In this document: one piece after another, positions 17,494 to 25,733 of the stretch
Numbering within the stretch: position 1 is the stretch's first letter
Layout: each line of letters begins with the position of its first letter
DNA from: RCIO01 sp035555795
GTDB taxonomy: Bacteria > Pseudomonadota > Alphaproteobacteria > Rhizobiales > Rhizobiaceae
NCBI GenBank assembly: GCA_035555795.1
Contig: DATMGE010000047.1
Span: 1-59,510 of the forward strand
DNA: 59,510 bases
Direction: 5' to 3'
Translations under genes and position numbers: made by a program
Notes under the pieces: generated by a model
What the model saw: the letters and a program-made list of their open reading frames with translations, nothing else
Databases searched by the model: none
Told to the model about the DNA's origin: nothing

Positions 17494-17954
17494 CAGCGGA
17501 CTCCCGCGATGAAGGGGATGGACAGGCCCAGCAGATAGACGAAGACCAGCCAGGTCGCGGCTGCAAGGCCGATGGCCAGGACCACCGTGCCCTTCAGCCT
17601 CGCCTCACGATCGGCATAGGCCGAGATGATGGTGGAAACGAAAACGGCCGGGCCGAGGCCGACGGTCTCGATCAGCAGGCCGAAGGCGACGACGCCGCTG
17701 ATGACGAAGCAGGCGGCGCGCCACTGCGGCGCTTCCCGAAGACTGGAAGGGGCGATGAACGAGCGCAGGATGATGGCGAGCGCCAGTCCCATGCCGACCA
17801 GCCCGAAGGAGAAGGGGAAGAAGCCCGGCCCCATGCGTGCCGGCGTGCCGATCCCGTAGCCCCAGGCGGTGATGACAAAGGCGGCGCAGATGGCAAGCAT
17901 CACGCCGCCGGCCAGCAGATCGACGCCGACGCCCTTCACTTCATTTTCGGACAT
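17493..17954 (-). CDS. tctB: TTT transporter small membrane subunit TctB
   Basis: A 153-residue protein with four predicted membrane helices (around residues 12-32, 42-62, 83-115 and 125-150), including the GTPARMGPGFFPF motif common in TctB. It partners the large subunit TctA, with which it overlaps by one base. Separated from the upstream binding-protein gene by 93 nt that contain two hairpins. Confidence 0.88.
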   Translation of the reverse strand: MSENEVKGVGVDLLAGGVMLAICAAFVITAWGYGIGTPARMGPGFFPFSFGLVGMGLALAIILRSFIAPSSLREAPQWRAACFVISGVVAFGLLIETVGLGPAVFVSTIISAYADREARLKGTVVLAIGLAAATWLVFVYLLGLSIPFIAGVR

Positions 17955-17970
17955 GCTTCTTTCCCGTGCG

Positions 17971-18042
17971 GGAGCGGCTCATGCCGCTCCTTGATGATTG
18001 AGGCCGCGGCCCCTCGCTGCGGCGTGCCGACCTGAAGTCGGC
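17971..18042 (-). terminator. Two intercistronic hairpins between tctC and tctB
   Basis: GGAGCGGC-TCAT-GCCGCTCC (17971-17990) and GCCGAC-CTGAA-GTCGGC (18026-18042) lie directly behind the binding-protein gene. Neither has a T-run on the minus strand, so they fit mRNA processing or 3'-end protection of the binding-protein message better than full termination. Confidence 0.5.
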
Positions 18043-18047
18043 TGCGA

Positions 18048-19019
18048 TCAATTGGCCTTCTTGGGCAGCGCGTTCGCCGCCGCGGTCCACTTCTCGGTCT
18101 CCTTCGGCAGCTCTGCCGAAAGATCGGCGGCATTCTGATAAGCCGGCAAAAGACCCTGCTTCTTGAGGAAGTCCGTCAGCGCGGGGTCCTCCATGGCTTT
18201 CTCAACCGCGCCGGAAAGCTTCTCTACGATCGGCGCGGGCGTACCGGCCGGCGCGACGAGGAAGTTGCCCGGCAGGGCGCCATAGCCCGAAACGGTCTCG
18301 CCGATGGTCGGCACATCCGGGAAATCGGCGACCCGCTCGGGCGACGTCACGCCGAGTATCTTGATCTTGCCGCCCTTGGCCTGCTCGATGGCGGCGGTGA
18401 GGCTGATGATGGCAAGCGGGATCTCGCCGGAAATGACCGCAGCGATGGAAGGCGCAGCACCCTGATAGGGCGCGTCCTGCATGTCGATGCCGGCATCGCT
18501 CTCCAGCATCTCGATGAGCAGGTGCTGGGTGGTGCCGACGCCCGGCGTTGCATAGAAGATCTCGCCGGGCTTGGCCTTGGCCTGCTCGATCAGGCCGGCA
18601 ATGTCATCGGCCGCGAAGGACGGGTTGGCGACCAGCGCCAGCGGCGTGCGGTTGATATTTGCGATCGGCGTGAAGCTCTCCAGCGGATCGTATCCGGCAT
18701 TGGGCACGAAGACCGGGCCGATCAGCGTCGAGGTGCCGCTGAGATAGAGCGTGTAGCCGTCCGGCTTCTCGTTGGCCACGAAGGCGGCGGCGATCAGCCC
18801 TCCCGCGCCCGGACGATTGTCGACGACAACCTGCTGGCCGAGGATCGGGCCCATCTTCTCCGCCAGCATGCGGGCGATCGTGTCGGTGCCGCCGCCGGCA
18901 GCGAAACCGATCACCAGGCGCACCGGCTTGTTGGGATAGTCCGACTGCGCCATCGCGGGTGCGATGGACAGAAGGAGGCCGGCCACGAGCGCGGCGGCCA
19001 GTTTGCGAAATGATGTCAT
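18048..19019 (-). CDS. tctC: Bug/TctC solute-binding protein (second of two in the operon)
   Basis: 323 residues with a standard signal peptide (MTSFRKLAAALVAGLLLSI, cleavage after PAMAQ). Bug signatures are YPNKPVRLVIGFAAGGGTDT, VVDNRPGAGGLIAAAFVA and KPDGYTLY. GGAGG lies seven nt before the ATG at 19019. It is closely related over its full length to the binding protein at 19837-20784, so the two arose by duplication on either side of the decarboxylase-like gene. Probably delivers a carboxylate to the TctAB encoded just downstream. Confidence 0.92.
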   Translation of the reverse strand: MTSFRKLAAALVAGLLLSIAPAMAQSDYPNKPVRLVIGFAAGGGTDTIARMLAEKMGPILGQQVVVDNRPGAGGLIAAAFVANEKPDGYTLYLSGTSTLIGPVFVPNAGYDPLESFTPIANINRTPLALVANPSFAADDIAGLIEQAKAKPGEIFYATPGVGTTQHLLIEMLESDAGIDMQDAPYQGAAPSIAAVISGEIPLAIISLTAAIEQAKGGKIKILGVTSPERVADFPDVPTIGETVSGYGALPGNFLVAPAGTPAPIVEKLSGAVEKAMEDPALTDFLKKQGLLPAYQNAADLSAELPKETEKWTAAANALPKKAN

Positions 19020-19062
19020 CGGGTTTTCCTCCAGATTCGTGCGCCGGCGGCGGCGGCCCGGC

Positions 19063-19773
19063 TCACGCCGCCTTGGCGAGGGCGCCGAAGCCGCCAATAT
19101 CGGTGTCGATGCCGAGCAGCCGCACGGAAGCCCAGACACCGGCCGTGGCACTGGCGACCACCGGCACGCCGACCTTCGGCTCCAGCAGCGGCGCGAGATT
19201 GGTCGAGATCAGGCCGCCGCAGGAGATCAGCACGGCGTCGATCTTGCCCTCTGCCTTGGCCGCGACACGCTGGCCGAGTTCGACGACCTGCTGTTCCGTC
19301 ACGCCGTGGATCTGCTTCACATCCGCAAGGCCCAGCCCTTCGAGGACAGCGACCTCGAAGCCGCAATCGGTCAGATAGGCGCGGAGCTTCTCGTTGAGAT
19401 CGTCCGTATAGGCGGTGCCGACGGCGATGCGCTTTGCCTTGAGGGCGCGCAGCGCGTCGCGGATGCCGTTGCTCATCGTCGTGGCCGGCAGACCCGTCGC
19501 CTCGCTGATCACGCGGGTCAGTTCGTCATTGAATGCGACGCCGCGGAAAAAGCTCAGCGAGGTCCCCATCAGCGACACGGCTTCCGCGCCTTCTTCTTTC
19601 AACTCCCGCGCCAGCTGCGCCACCCTATCGACGACATTGTCGAAGCTCTCGATCGACACCGAGCCGATGGCGATGCCGCGCGTGATGAATTTGACATCCG
19701 GATAGAGGGCGACGGCTTCCGGCGGAATCACGCCGGATGCAGGGGGGACGATCATGCCGATCACGCGAGTCAT
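19063..19773 (-). CDS. Arylmalonate decarboxylase-like Asp/Glu racemase superfamily enzyme
   Basis: 236 residues. It belongs to the Asp/Glu racemase superfamily but the active-site pattern is that of cofactor-free arylmalonate decarboxylase: MGTSLSFFRG with Gly70-Thr71-Ser72 at the place of G74-T75-S76, TAYTDD with Tyr122 at the place of Y126, and ISCGGL with Cys185 at the place of C188. Racemases of the family carry a cysteine at the first site, which is Gly here. The expected reaction is decarboxylation of a malonate-type acid. GTGGAG precedes the ATG at 19773. It lies between two Bug genes, so its substrate is probably the imported one; maleate isomerase-like activity is the main alternative. 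Confidence 0.78.
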   Translation of the reverse strand: MTRVIGMIVPPASGVIPPEAVALYPDVKFITRGIAIGSVSIESFDNVVDRVAQLARELKEEGAEAVSLMGTSLSFFRGVAFNDELTRVISEATGLPATTMSNGIRDALRALKAKRIAVGTAYTDDLNEKLRAYLTDCGFEVAVLEGLGLADVKQIHGVTEQQVVELGQRVAAKAEGKIDAVLISCGGLISTNLAPLLEPKVGVPVVASATAGVWASVRLLGIDTDIGGFGALAKAA

Positions 19774-19800
19774 GGATGCTCCACTTGGTTTTGAACGCAT

Positions 19801-19822
19801 GTGCCGGGCAAAAGCCCGGCAC
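19801..19822 (-). terminator. Intercistronic hairpin after first tctC
   Basis: GTGCCGGGC-AAAA-GCCCGGCAC, a perfect 9-bp stem with a four-base loop, 14 nt behind the binding-protein stop and before the decarboxylase gene. No T-run follows, so partial termination or mRNA stabilisation is more likely than full stop. Confidence 0.6.
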
Positions 19823-19836
19823 GCATTTCGCCGATA

Positions 19837-20784
19837 TTACTGGGCGACCGACTTGTAGGCGTCGGTCCAGACTTGCGTCTGTTCGGGAATTTCCGCCTTG
19901 AGCTCCGCCGCGCTCTTGTAGACCGGCAGCAGGCCCTGCTTGGACAGCGCATCGGTCAGCGACTTGTCCTGCATGGCCGTCTCGACCGCCTTCGACAGGG
20001 CTTCGAGGGCCTCGGGCGGCGTCTTGGCAGGCGCCACGAGGAAGTTGCTGGGAAGCGCCGAGAAACCTTTCACCGTCTCGCCGATGGTCGGGACGTCGGG
20101 GAAATCCGCCACGCGCTCCGCTGTGGTGATACCGAGAATCTTGATCTTGCCGCCCTGCGCCTGCGAAACCGCGGCGCTGAGGCTGACGATGGCAAGCGGC
20201 ACTTCGCCGGAAACGACAGCGGTGACGGAAGGCGCACCGCCCTGGAACGGCGCATCCTGCAGGTCGAGGCCCGCCGCCTTCTCCAGCATTTCGACCGCCA
20301 GATGCTGCGTGGTCGCCTTGCCTGGGGTGGCATAGAAGAACTCGCCTGGCTTCGACTTCGCCAGTTCGATGAACTCGGCCATGTTGTCGGCCTCAAAGGA
20401 GGGGTGAGCCACCAGCGCCAGCGGCGCCTGGGTGAGATTGGCCACCGGCACGAAGCTCTCGATCGGGTCGTAGCCGACATTGCCATAGACCACCGGGCCG
20501 ATGAGCATGCTCGTTTCCGTCAGGATGATGGTGTAGCCGTCCGCCCGTTCATTGGCCGCATAGGCGGCTGCAAGCGTGCCACCGGCACCGGGACGGTTGT
20601 CGACCACGACCTGCTGGCCGAGCGGTCCCGCCAGCTTGTCGCTGACCAGTCGGGCGATGGTGTCCATGCCGCCGCCGGGCGCGAAGCCGACCACCATCCG
20701 CACCGGCTGGGTCGGATAGTTCTGGGCCGCCGCCGGCCCCGCGAGCAGCGCCCCAAACGCCGCCAACATCAACAATGTACGCAT
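19837..20784 (-). CDS. tctC: Bug/TctC solute-binding protein (first gene of the TTT operon)
   Basis: 315 residues with a signal peptide (MRTLLMLAAFGALLAG, cleavage after PAAAQ). Bug signatures YPTQPVRMVVGFAPGGGMDT, VVDNRPGAGGTLAAAYAA and RADGYT are present. GGAGG lies six nt before the ATG at 20784. Very similar to the protein at 18048-19019. Begins the operon tctC - arylmalonate-decarboxylase-like - tctC - tctB - tctA; its promoter shares unusual sequence with two other operons in the window. Confidence 0.92.
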   Translation of the reverse strand: MRTLLMLAAFGALLAGPAAAQNYPTQPVRMVVGFAPGGGMDTIARLVSDKLAGPLGQQVVVDNRPGAGGTLAAAYAANERADGYTIILTETSMLIGPVVYGNVGYDPIESFVPVANLTQAPLALVAHPSFEADNMAEFIELAKSKPGEFFYATPGKATTQHLAVEMLEKAAGLDLQDAPFQGGAPSVTAVVSGEVPLAIVSLSAAVSQAQGGKIKILGITTAERVADFPDVPTIGETVKGFSALPSNFLVAPAKTPPEALEALSKAVETAMQDKSLTDALSKQGLLPVYKSAAELKAEIPEQTQVWTDAYKSVAQ

Positions 20785-20836
20785 GGCTTTCCTCCCTGCC
20801 ATTGTGCCGTCATCCTCCCGGGCACTCGTTCATTCG

Positions 20837-20888
20837 ACACTAGGGACGAGCGTTCAACCTGTCAAACAGGGTTTCCGCCTGTCAAACA
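20837..20888 (-). promoter_or_regulatory. Shared-type promoter of TTT/decarboxylase operon with duplicated -35 motif
   Basis: On the minus strand TTGACA (20865-20860) and TAGTGT (20842-20837) are 17 nt apart, 53 nt before the tctC start. The -35 lies in TGTTTGACAGG (20868-20858). The same 11 bases recur exactly 20 bp upstream (20888-20878), two helical turns away, as expected for a binding site of a regulator that also contacts the -35 copy. Confidence 0.6.
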
Positions 20889-20982
20889 TTCATCGCACGT
20901 CTTTTTCATGGGAAGAGCCCGAACAGCAGGGGCGGAGCAAAGGCCCCGCCCATGTATGCATGGTTCGATGCGACCCGGAAAG

Positions 20983-22452
20983 CTAGAGGCGCATGATGAA
21001 CGGGTTCGGCACATCCGCGCCGTAGTTCATCCATACGGTCTTGGTCTGGATGAAGCTCTTGATGGCGGGGATGCCGTTTTCGCGGCCGATGCCGCTGCGC
21101 TTGTAGCCGCCGAAGGGCACGTTGAAGCTCGCCTGGCGATAGGTGTTCACCCAGACGGTGCCGGCCTCGATGCGGGCGGACACCTCGAAGGCGCGCTTCA
21201 TCGACTGGGTCCAGATGCCGGAAGCAAGGCCGTAGAGCGTGTCATTGGCGATCTCGATCGCCTCTTCCTCGTCCTTGAACTTGATGACCGACAGGACCGG
21301 GCCGAACACCTCTTCCTGCGCGATGCGCATCTTGTTGTTCACGTCGGCGAAGATCGTCGGCTGGACGAAATAACCGCCGAGGTCCGAAGGGCCGCCGCCG
21401 AGCACGCAGCGCGCACCCTCCTGCTTGGCGATGTCGATATAGCTCAGGATCTTCTGGTATTGCGGCGGCGTGGTGACCGGGCCGACCTGCGTATCCATGC
21501 TCGTCGGATCGCCGAGCTTGGCGGTCCTGGCGAAGTCGAGCAGGCGCTCCAGGAACTGGTCGTGGATCGATTCCTGCACCAGCAGGCGCGAACCGGCGAT
21601 GCAGGTCTGGCCGCTGGCCGCGAAGATTCCCGAGATCGCACCCTTCACCGCCTGGTCGAGATTGGCGTCGTCGAAGACGATGTTGGGAGACTTGCCGCCA
21701 AGCTCCAGCGTCACCGGTTTGAAGTCCTGCGCGGCCGCAGTCGCCACGGCCCGTCCGCCCGGCTCGCCGCCGGTGAAAGTGATCTTGGCGACCTTCGGAT
21801 GCGAGACTAGCCGCGCGCCGACCTCATTGCCGAAGCCGGTCACGACATTGACGACACCTGCGGGGAAGCCTGCCTGCTCGACCAGCTTGGCGAATTCCAG
21901 CGTCGAAGCCGATGTGAATTCCGACGGCTTGAGCACCACCGTGCAGCCCGCGGCCAGCGCCGGCGCGATCTTCGACACGGTCAGCATCAGCGGCGAGTTC
22001 CACGGCGTGATGGCCACGACCACGCCCACTGGCTCGTTGCGGGTGAAGGCGAAGAGGCCCTTGGCCTCGACCGGCGGGATCGCGCCCTCGATCTTGTCGG
22101 CAAGACCGGCGAAATAGCGCAGCACCTTGGGCGCATAGCGCATCTGGGCGGACATTTCGGCAATCAGCTTGCCATTGTCGCGCACCTCGAACTCGGCCAG
22201 TTCCTGCGCCTTGTCGGCGAACAGATCAGCCAGCTTGTAGAGCAGTTCGCCGCGCGCGGTCGGCGACATCTGCCCCCACGGCCCCTTCTTCAGCGCGCGC
22301 CATGCGGCTTCGACAGCCTCGTTCGCCTCGGCCTCGCCGCCGCGCGCGATCGTCGCCCAAGCCTTGGTCGTATAGGGGTTCACCGTCTCGAAGCGTTCGC
22401 CCGAAGCGGCCTCCACCCAGTTGCCGTCAATCAGCATACGATAGTCTGTCAT
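20983..22452 (-). CDS. NAD(P)-dependent aldehyde dehydrogenase
   Basis: A 489-residue member of the aldehyde dehydrogenase superfamily with catalytic Cys284 (ASGQTCIAGSR), general base Glu250 (LELGGKSP), the N-terminal nucleotide-binding PWNSP and KPSE motifs and the C-terminal FGGYKRSGIGRENG. It oxidises an aldehyde to the acid; hydroxymuconic semialdehyde or aromatic/aliphatic aldehydes are possible. The ATG at 22452 sits six nt after AAGGAG; the ATG two codons earlier touches that site. Follows the FAH-MAAI pair after 159 nt that contain a palindromic operator. Confidence 0.9.
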   Translation of the reverse strand: MTDYRMLIDGNWVEAASGERFETVNPYTTKAWATIARGGEAEANEAVEAAWRALKKGPWGQMSPTARGELLYKLADLFADKAQELAEFEVRDNGKLIAEMSAQMRYAPKVLRYFAGLADKIEGAIPPVEAKGLFAFTRNEPVGVVVAITPWNSPLMLTVSKIAPALAAGCTVVLKPSEFTSASTLEFAKLVEQAGFPAGVVNVVTGFGNEVGARLVSHPKVAKITFTGGEPGGRAVATAAAQDFKPVTLELGGKSPNIVFDDANLDQAVKGAISGIFAASGQTCIAGSRLLVQESIHDQFLERLLDFARTAKLGDPTSMDTQVGPVTTPPQYQKILSYIDIAKQEGARCVLGGGPSDLGGYFVQPTIFADVNNKMRIAQEEVFGPVLSVIKFKDEEEAIEIANDTLYGLASGIWTQSMKRAFEVSARIEAGTVWVNTYRQASFNVPFGGYKRSGIGRENGIPAIKSFIQTKTVWMNYGADVPNPFIMRL

Positions 22453-22528
22453 CGCCATCTCCTTCCCGGTCGGCAGCTTGCCCTTGCCCCTACCTGCGCT
22501 GCGAACCCCAACAAGGTCAAGCCTTTTG

Positions 22529-22543
22529 ATTAACTTGTTTAAT
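22529..22543 (-). promoter_or_regulatory. MarR-like palindrome upstream of aldehyde dehydrogenase
   Basis: ATTAA-CTTGT-TTAAT, a 5-bp inverted repeat with a 5-base centre, in a short AT-rich stretch 77-91 nt before the aldehyde dehydrogenase start. Size and composition resemble MarR-family operators. No regulator gene is adjacent. Confidence 0.4.
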
Positions 22544-22611
22544 AAGAACGCTATATTTCTGCGTATATATCGAGCCGCGGCGACAAGCGCCGGGCACTGG
22601 CGCACCCGATG

Positions 22612-23262
22612 CTATTCCGCGTCCGGCTGGTTCTGCGGCAGCGCCTTGTCGAAGGCGGGCAAGGCCGCGCAGGCGTCGTAAATGCGGTTGATCGTGGGGT
22701 AAGGCTTCATGTCGACGGCGAAGCGGGCATTGTTGACCACCTGCGCGTGGAGGCAGATGTCGGCCATGGTCGGCGTGTCGCCATGGCAGAAGCGTCCGGT
22801 CGCCGGATGGGTGGCCAGCATCTCCTCCAACGGCGCGAAGGTGTCGGCCACCCAGTAGCGGAACCAGGCATTCACCGCCGCGTCGCCGGCGCCGAACTCA
22901 TGGCGCAGATGGTTCAGCACCTTGAGATTGTTGACCGGATGGATCTCGCAGGCGACCGCCAGCGACAACGCGCGCACGCGGGCGCGGCCGAGCGGATCGG
23001 CCGGCAGCAGAGCCGGCTGGGGGTGTACCTCTTCCAGATATTCGATGATCGCCAGCGACTGGGTGAGGATCGTGCCGTCCTCCAGCTCCAGCGAAGGCAC
23101 CGCGCCCTGCGGATTGACAGCCAGATAGGCCGGCTTGCGGTGGTCGCCATTGCGCAAATGATGGGCGACATAGCGATAGTCGAGCCCTTTCAGGTTCAGC
23201 GCCGTGCGTACCCGGATGGATGTCGAGCTGCGGAAATAATTGTGCAGGACCAGTTCGCTCAT
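22612..23262 (-). CDS. Maleylacetoacetate isomerase-like glutathione S-transferase (zeta type)
   Basis: 216 residues with an N-terminal thioredoxin-fold domain and a C-terminal all-helical domain. Zeta-class features are NYFRSSTSIRVRTALNLKG, VNPQGAVPSLELEDG, LTQSLAIIEYLEE and CEIHPVNNLKVL. In maleylacetoacetate or maleylpyruvate isomerases the first motif is SSCSxR; here the cysteine is a threonine (SSTS), though serine remains. These enzymes use glutathione for cis-trans isomerisation of ring-cleavage products. GGGAGG precedes the ATG, which overlaps the upstream FAH-family gene by four bases. Confidence 0.85.
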   Translation of the reverse strand: MSELVLHNYFRSSTSIRVRTALNLKGLDYRYVAHHLRNGDHRKPAYLAVNPQGAVPSLELEDGTILTQSLAIIEYLEEVHPQPALLPADPLGRARVRALSLAVACEIHPVNNLKVLNHLRHEFGAGDAAVNAWFRYWVADTFAPLEEMLATHPATGRFCHGDTPTMADICLHAQVVNNARFAVDMKPYPTINRIYDACAALPAFDKALPQNQPDAE

Positions 23263-23963
23263 ATGTCCTCCCTCGCGCCGATCGTGACGGCAACGGCGCC
23301 TATTGCCTCGATGGTGACGCGACATTCGTCGCCGATCTGAAGCGCTCCCACGCCGGCCGGCGTGCCGGTATAGACGAGATCGCCCGGCATCAGCCGCACC
23401 GACCGCGACAGGAAGGCGATGATTGACGGCACCGGCCAGATCATATCGGAAAGATCGGCCTGCTGGCGCAGTTCGCCATTGACATGGGTGGTGATCCGTC
23501 CCCGCGCCGGATGGCCGATGTGCGTGGCCGGAACGATCGCGCCGCAGACGGCCGAGCGGTCGAAGGCCTTGCCCCAGTCCCAGGGCTGGCCCTTGCTCTT
23601 GGCGACGGACTGGAGGTCGCGGCGGGTCAGGTCGTTGCCGGCGGCATAGCCCCACACATGGTCGAGCGCCGCCGCCTCGTCGATGGCGAACCCGCTCTTG
23701 CCGATGGCGATGACCATCTCGCCCTCGAAATGCAGGTTCCCGGTCAGCGGCGGATAGGCAACCGTCTCGCCATCTGCGACCAGCGCATCGGCCGGCTTGG
23801 TGAAGAAGAAGGGCGGCTCGCGCTCCGGGTCCTGCCCCATCTCGCGCGCATGGTCCGCATAGTTGCGGCCGACGCAGAAGATGCGCCGTACGGGAAAGCG
23901 CGCCGCCTCGCCCGCCACCGCGACGGTTGGAACGGCTGGAGCGTCAAAAACGAACTGCGCCAT
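23259..23963 (-). CDS. Fumarylacetoacetate hydrolase family protein
   Basis: 234 residues of the FAH fold. IFCVGRNYADHAREMG, PPFFFTKPADAL, the metal-ligand EGEMVIAIGK, GYAAGNDLTRRDLQ and YTGTPAGVG are family motifs. Such enzymes hydrolyse fumarylpyruvate, fumarylacetoacetate or related acyl-pyruvates. Translation is coupled to the maleylacetoacetate isomerase-like gene downstream, the classical pair for the last two steps of gentisate or homogentisate degradation. No ring-cleaving dioxygenase is present in the window. The ATG at 23963 has GGGAGG 12 nt away; an upstream in-frame start is possible. Confidence 0.85.
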   Translation of the reverse strand: MAQFVFDAPAVPTVAVAGEAARFPVRRIFCVGRNYADHAREMGQDPEREPPFFFTKPADALVADGETVAYPPLTGNLHFEGEMVIAIGKSGFAIDEAAALDHVWGYAAGNDLTRRDLQSVAKSKGQPWDWGKAFDRSAVCGAIVPATHIGHPARGRITTHVNGELRQQADLSDMIWPVPSIIAFLSRSVRLMPGDLVYTGTPAGVGALQIGDECRVTIEAIGAVAVTIGAREDI

Positions 23964-24025
23964 CGGATGTTCTGCCTCCCTCGGACAGGAAGCGATTAGC
24001 ATGCTCCGGGCGTCATTCAAACCGG

Positions 24026-24115
24026 GCTGGAGCGGTTCAGGGTTTCACGGAAACACCGCCCCGCTCCAGCTCCTTGTTTAGCCGCATTTCTGCGACGCCA
24101 AGTGATTCCACTTGG
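24026..24115. repeat. Composite intergenic palindrome (rhizobial dispersed repeat type)
   Basis: Two hairpins behind pyrD. The first pairs GCTGGAGCGG (24026-24035) with CCGCTCCAGC (24061-24070) and has an inner GTTTC-ACG-GAAAC hairpin. The second is CCAAGTG-ATTC-CACTTGG (24098-24115). The sequence GGTTCAGGGTTTCACGGAAAC resembles palindromic repeats scattered through Mesorhizobium-type genomes. It may also end pyrD transcription. Confidence 0.6.
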
Positions 24116-24132
24116 CTGCAAAATGCTCCAGC

Positions 24133-25212
24133 TCAGCCGATCGACTGCGCACACCAGTGGTCGAGGCGCGTGTCACGCAAGGCGCGGATCGTATCGACAC
24201 CTGCATCCGCGACGATGCGGTCGAGACCGGCGACGATGCGGCCGGGCAGCGCCGGGCCTTCATAGATCATGCTGCTGTAGAGCTGGAAGATATCCGCGCC
24301 GGCGCGGATCTTCTCCGCCGCCGTTTCCGCGCTATCGACGCCGCCGACGCCGATAATCGCCAGGTCCGGCCCGACGAGGCGGCGCATCCGGGCAAGAATC
24401 GCCGTGGACCGGGCAAAGAGCGGTGTGCCGGACAGGCCGCCGCCTTCGCCACGGGCGGCGCTGCGCAGCCCGTCGCGCGCCAGCGTGGTGTTGGACACGA
24501 TGATGCCCTCAATGCCGCTCGCCAGCACCTCCTCGGCCACCTCTGCAAGCTCCGCCTCCGTCAGGTCCGGGGCGATCTTGAGGAAGATGGGCGTGGAATG
24601 TCCCGTCTCGCCACGGACGGCGACCATGCGGCGCAGCAGTTCCGCCAGGCTCTCGCGGCTCTGGAGATTGCGCAGGCCCGGCGTATTTGGCGAAGAAATA
24701 TTGGCCGTGAGATAGGAAGCGACCGGCGCGAAGCGGCGGACGCCCGCCTCATAGTCGGCGATGCGGTCGGCGGCATCCTTGTTGGCGCCGATATTGACGC
24801 CGACAATGCCCGCCCGCCCCTTGCGCGCCGCAAGCCTTGCGGCCAGTGCGTCATGGCCTTCATTGTTGAAGCCCAGCCGGTTGATGACGGCCTTGTCCTC
24901 CACCAGCCGGAAGACGCGCGGGCGCGGGTTTCCCGCCTGCGGCAGCGGCGTGACCGTGCCGACCTCGACGAAACCGAAGCCAAGCCCCAGCAGCGCATCG
25001 GGAACCTCGCCATTCTTGTCATAGCCCGCCGCCAGGCCGAGCGGATTCGGAAAGGCCAGGCCGGCGAGCTTCACGCCCAGGCGCGCCGAGGCACGGACCG
25101 GAAGGCCAAGCGGCAGCCCGCAGCCCAGCGCCCGCAGCGAAAGCCCATGCGCGGCCTCGGCATCGAGGCCGAACAGGAAGGGCCGGCCGAGCCGGTAGAG
25201 CGGACCGATCAT
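24133..25212 (-). CDS. pyrD: Dihydroorotate dehydrogenase (quinone), class 2
   Basis: A 359-residue membrane-associated flavoenzyme of pyrimidine synthesis that oxidises dihydroorotate to orotate and passes electrons to quinone. The N-terminal helical extension (MIGPLYRLGRPFLFGLDAEAAH) marks class 2. FMN and substrate residues lie in GLAAGYDKNGE, NRLGFNNEG, NISSPNTPGLRNLQ (catalytic Ser) and GIIVSNTT. The start overlaps the DUF952 gene by four bases (ATGA), a pairing common in Alphaproteobacteria. Confidence 0.95.
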   Translation of the reverse strand: MIGPLYRLGRPFLFGLDAEAAHGLSLRALGCGLPLGLPVRASARLGVKLAGLAFPNPLGLAAGYDKNGEVPDALLGLGFGFVEVGTVTPLPQAGNPRPRVFRLVEDKAVINRLGFNNEGHDALAARLAARKGRAGIVGVNIGANKDAADRIADYEAGVRRFAPVASYLTANISSPNTPGLRNLQSRESLAELLRRMVAVRGETGHSTPIFLKIAPDLTEAELAEVAEEVLASGIEGIIVSNTTLARDGLRSAARGEGGGLSGTPLFARSTAILARMRRLVGPDLAIIGVGGVDSAETAAEKIRAGADIFQLYSSMIYEGPALPGRIVAGLDRIVADAGVDTIRALRDTRLDHWCAQSIG

Positions 25213-25556
25213 GATTCCAGCGGCGGAAATATGTGGCTGCCATCACTGCCGAGCGGCAGCGGGCGGATCCATGCGACGGCGGCAAGATCGAGCGGCGCAT
25301 AAAGATGCGGGAACAGCGCCCCGCCGCGCGAGACCTCATATTTCAGCGCATCGCCGAGCAGCATAGGATCGACGGCCACGAGAACGAGGTCGTCCTGCCC
25401 GGCAAAATGCTTCGCGGCGGTCTCGACCGCCTGTTCGCCGGTGGAGAAATGGATGAAGCCGTCCGAGAGATCGATGGAAGCGCCGTCGAAACGGCCAGCT
25501 GCTTCCGCTTCTTCCCACATGCCGCGCGGGCAAATCTTGTAGATCATGCTGGTCAT
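25209..25556 (-). CDS. DUF952 family protein
   Basis: 115 residues with the DUF952 pattern: IYKICPRGMWEEAEAAG, DGFIHFSTGEQ and a C-terminal FPHLYAPLDL. Function unknown; the fold is small and the conserved His and Thr suggest ligand binding. It is translated with pyrD (four-base overlap). Starts at 25556 and 25547 are both possible; neither has a good ribosome site. The longer frame that continues upstream to 27137 is a shadow. Confidence 0.82.
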   Translation of the reverse strand: MTSMIYKICPRGMWEEAEAAGRFDGASIDLSDGFIHFSTGEQAVETAAKHFAGQDDLVLVAVDPMLLGDALKYEVSRGGALFPHLYAPLDLAAVAWIRPLPLGSDGSHIFPPLES

Positions 25557-25567
25557 GGATGCGCTAT

Positions 25568-25619
25568 AAAGCATGTCGGCCGAAAGTGGGAACCGGTTTC
25601 GCCGCCGGCGACATGCTTT
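25568..25619. repeat. Dispersed palindromic repeat, full-length copy
   Basis: AAAGCATGTCG (25568-25578) and CGACATGCTTT (25609-25619) form a perfect 11-bp inverted repeat around GAAAGTGGGAACCGGTTTC. The same core occurs twice more in the window (30551-30573 and 31901-31925) and is typical of intergenic repeats in Mesorhizobium-like genomes. Confidence 0.7.
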
Positions 25620-25733
25620 GAAACAGGAAATGCGCGAAAGCGGCCATGCCGTCACGGGAAAGCCATCCATGCGCGCCATGCTCGATGAAAACCGCGACCT
25701 GTCCGAAACCGCAGCCGCTGCTGGAGACTTGCC

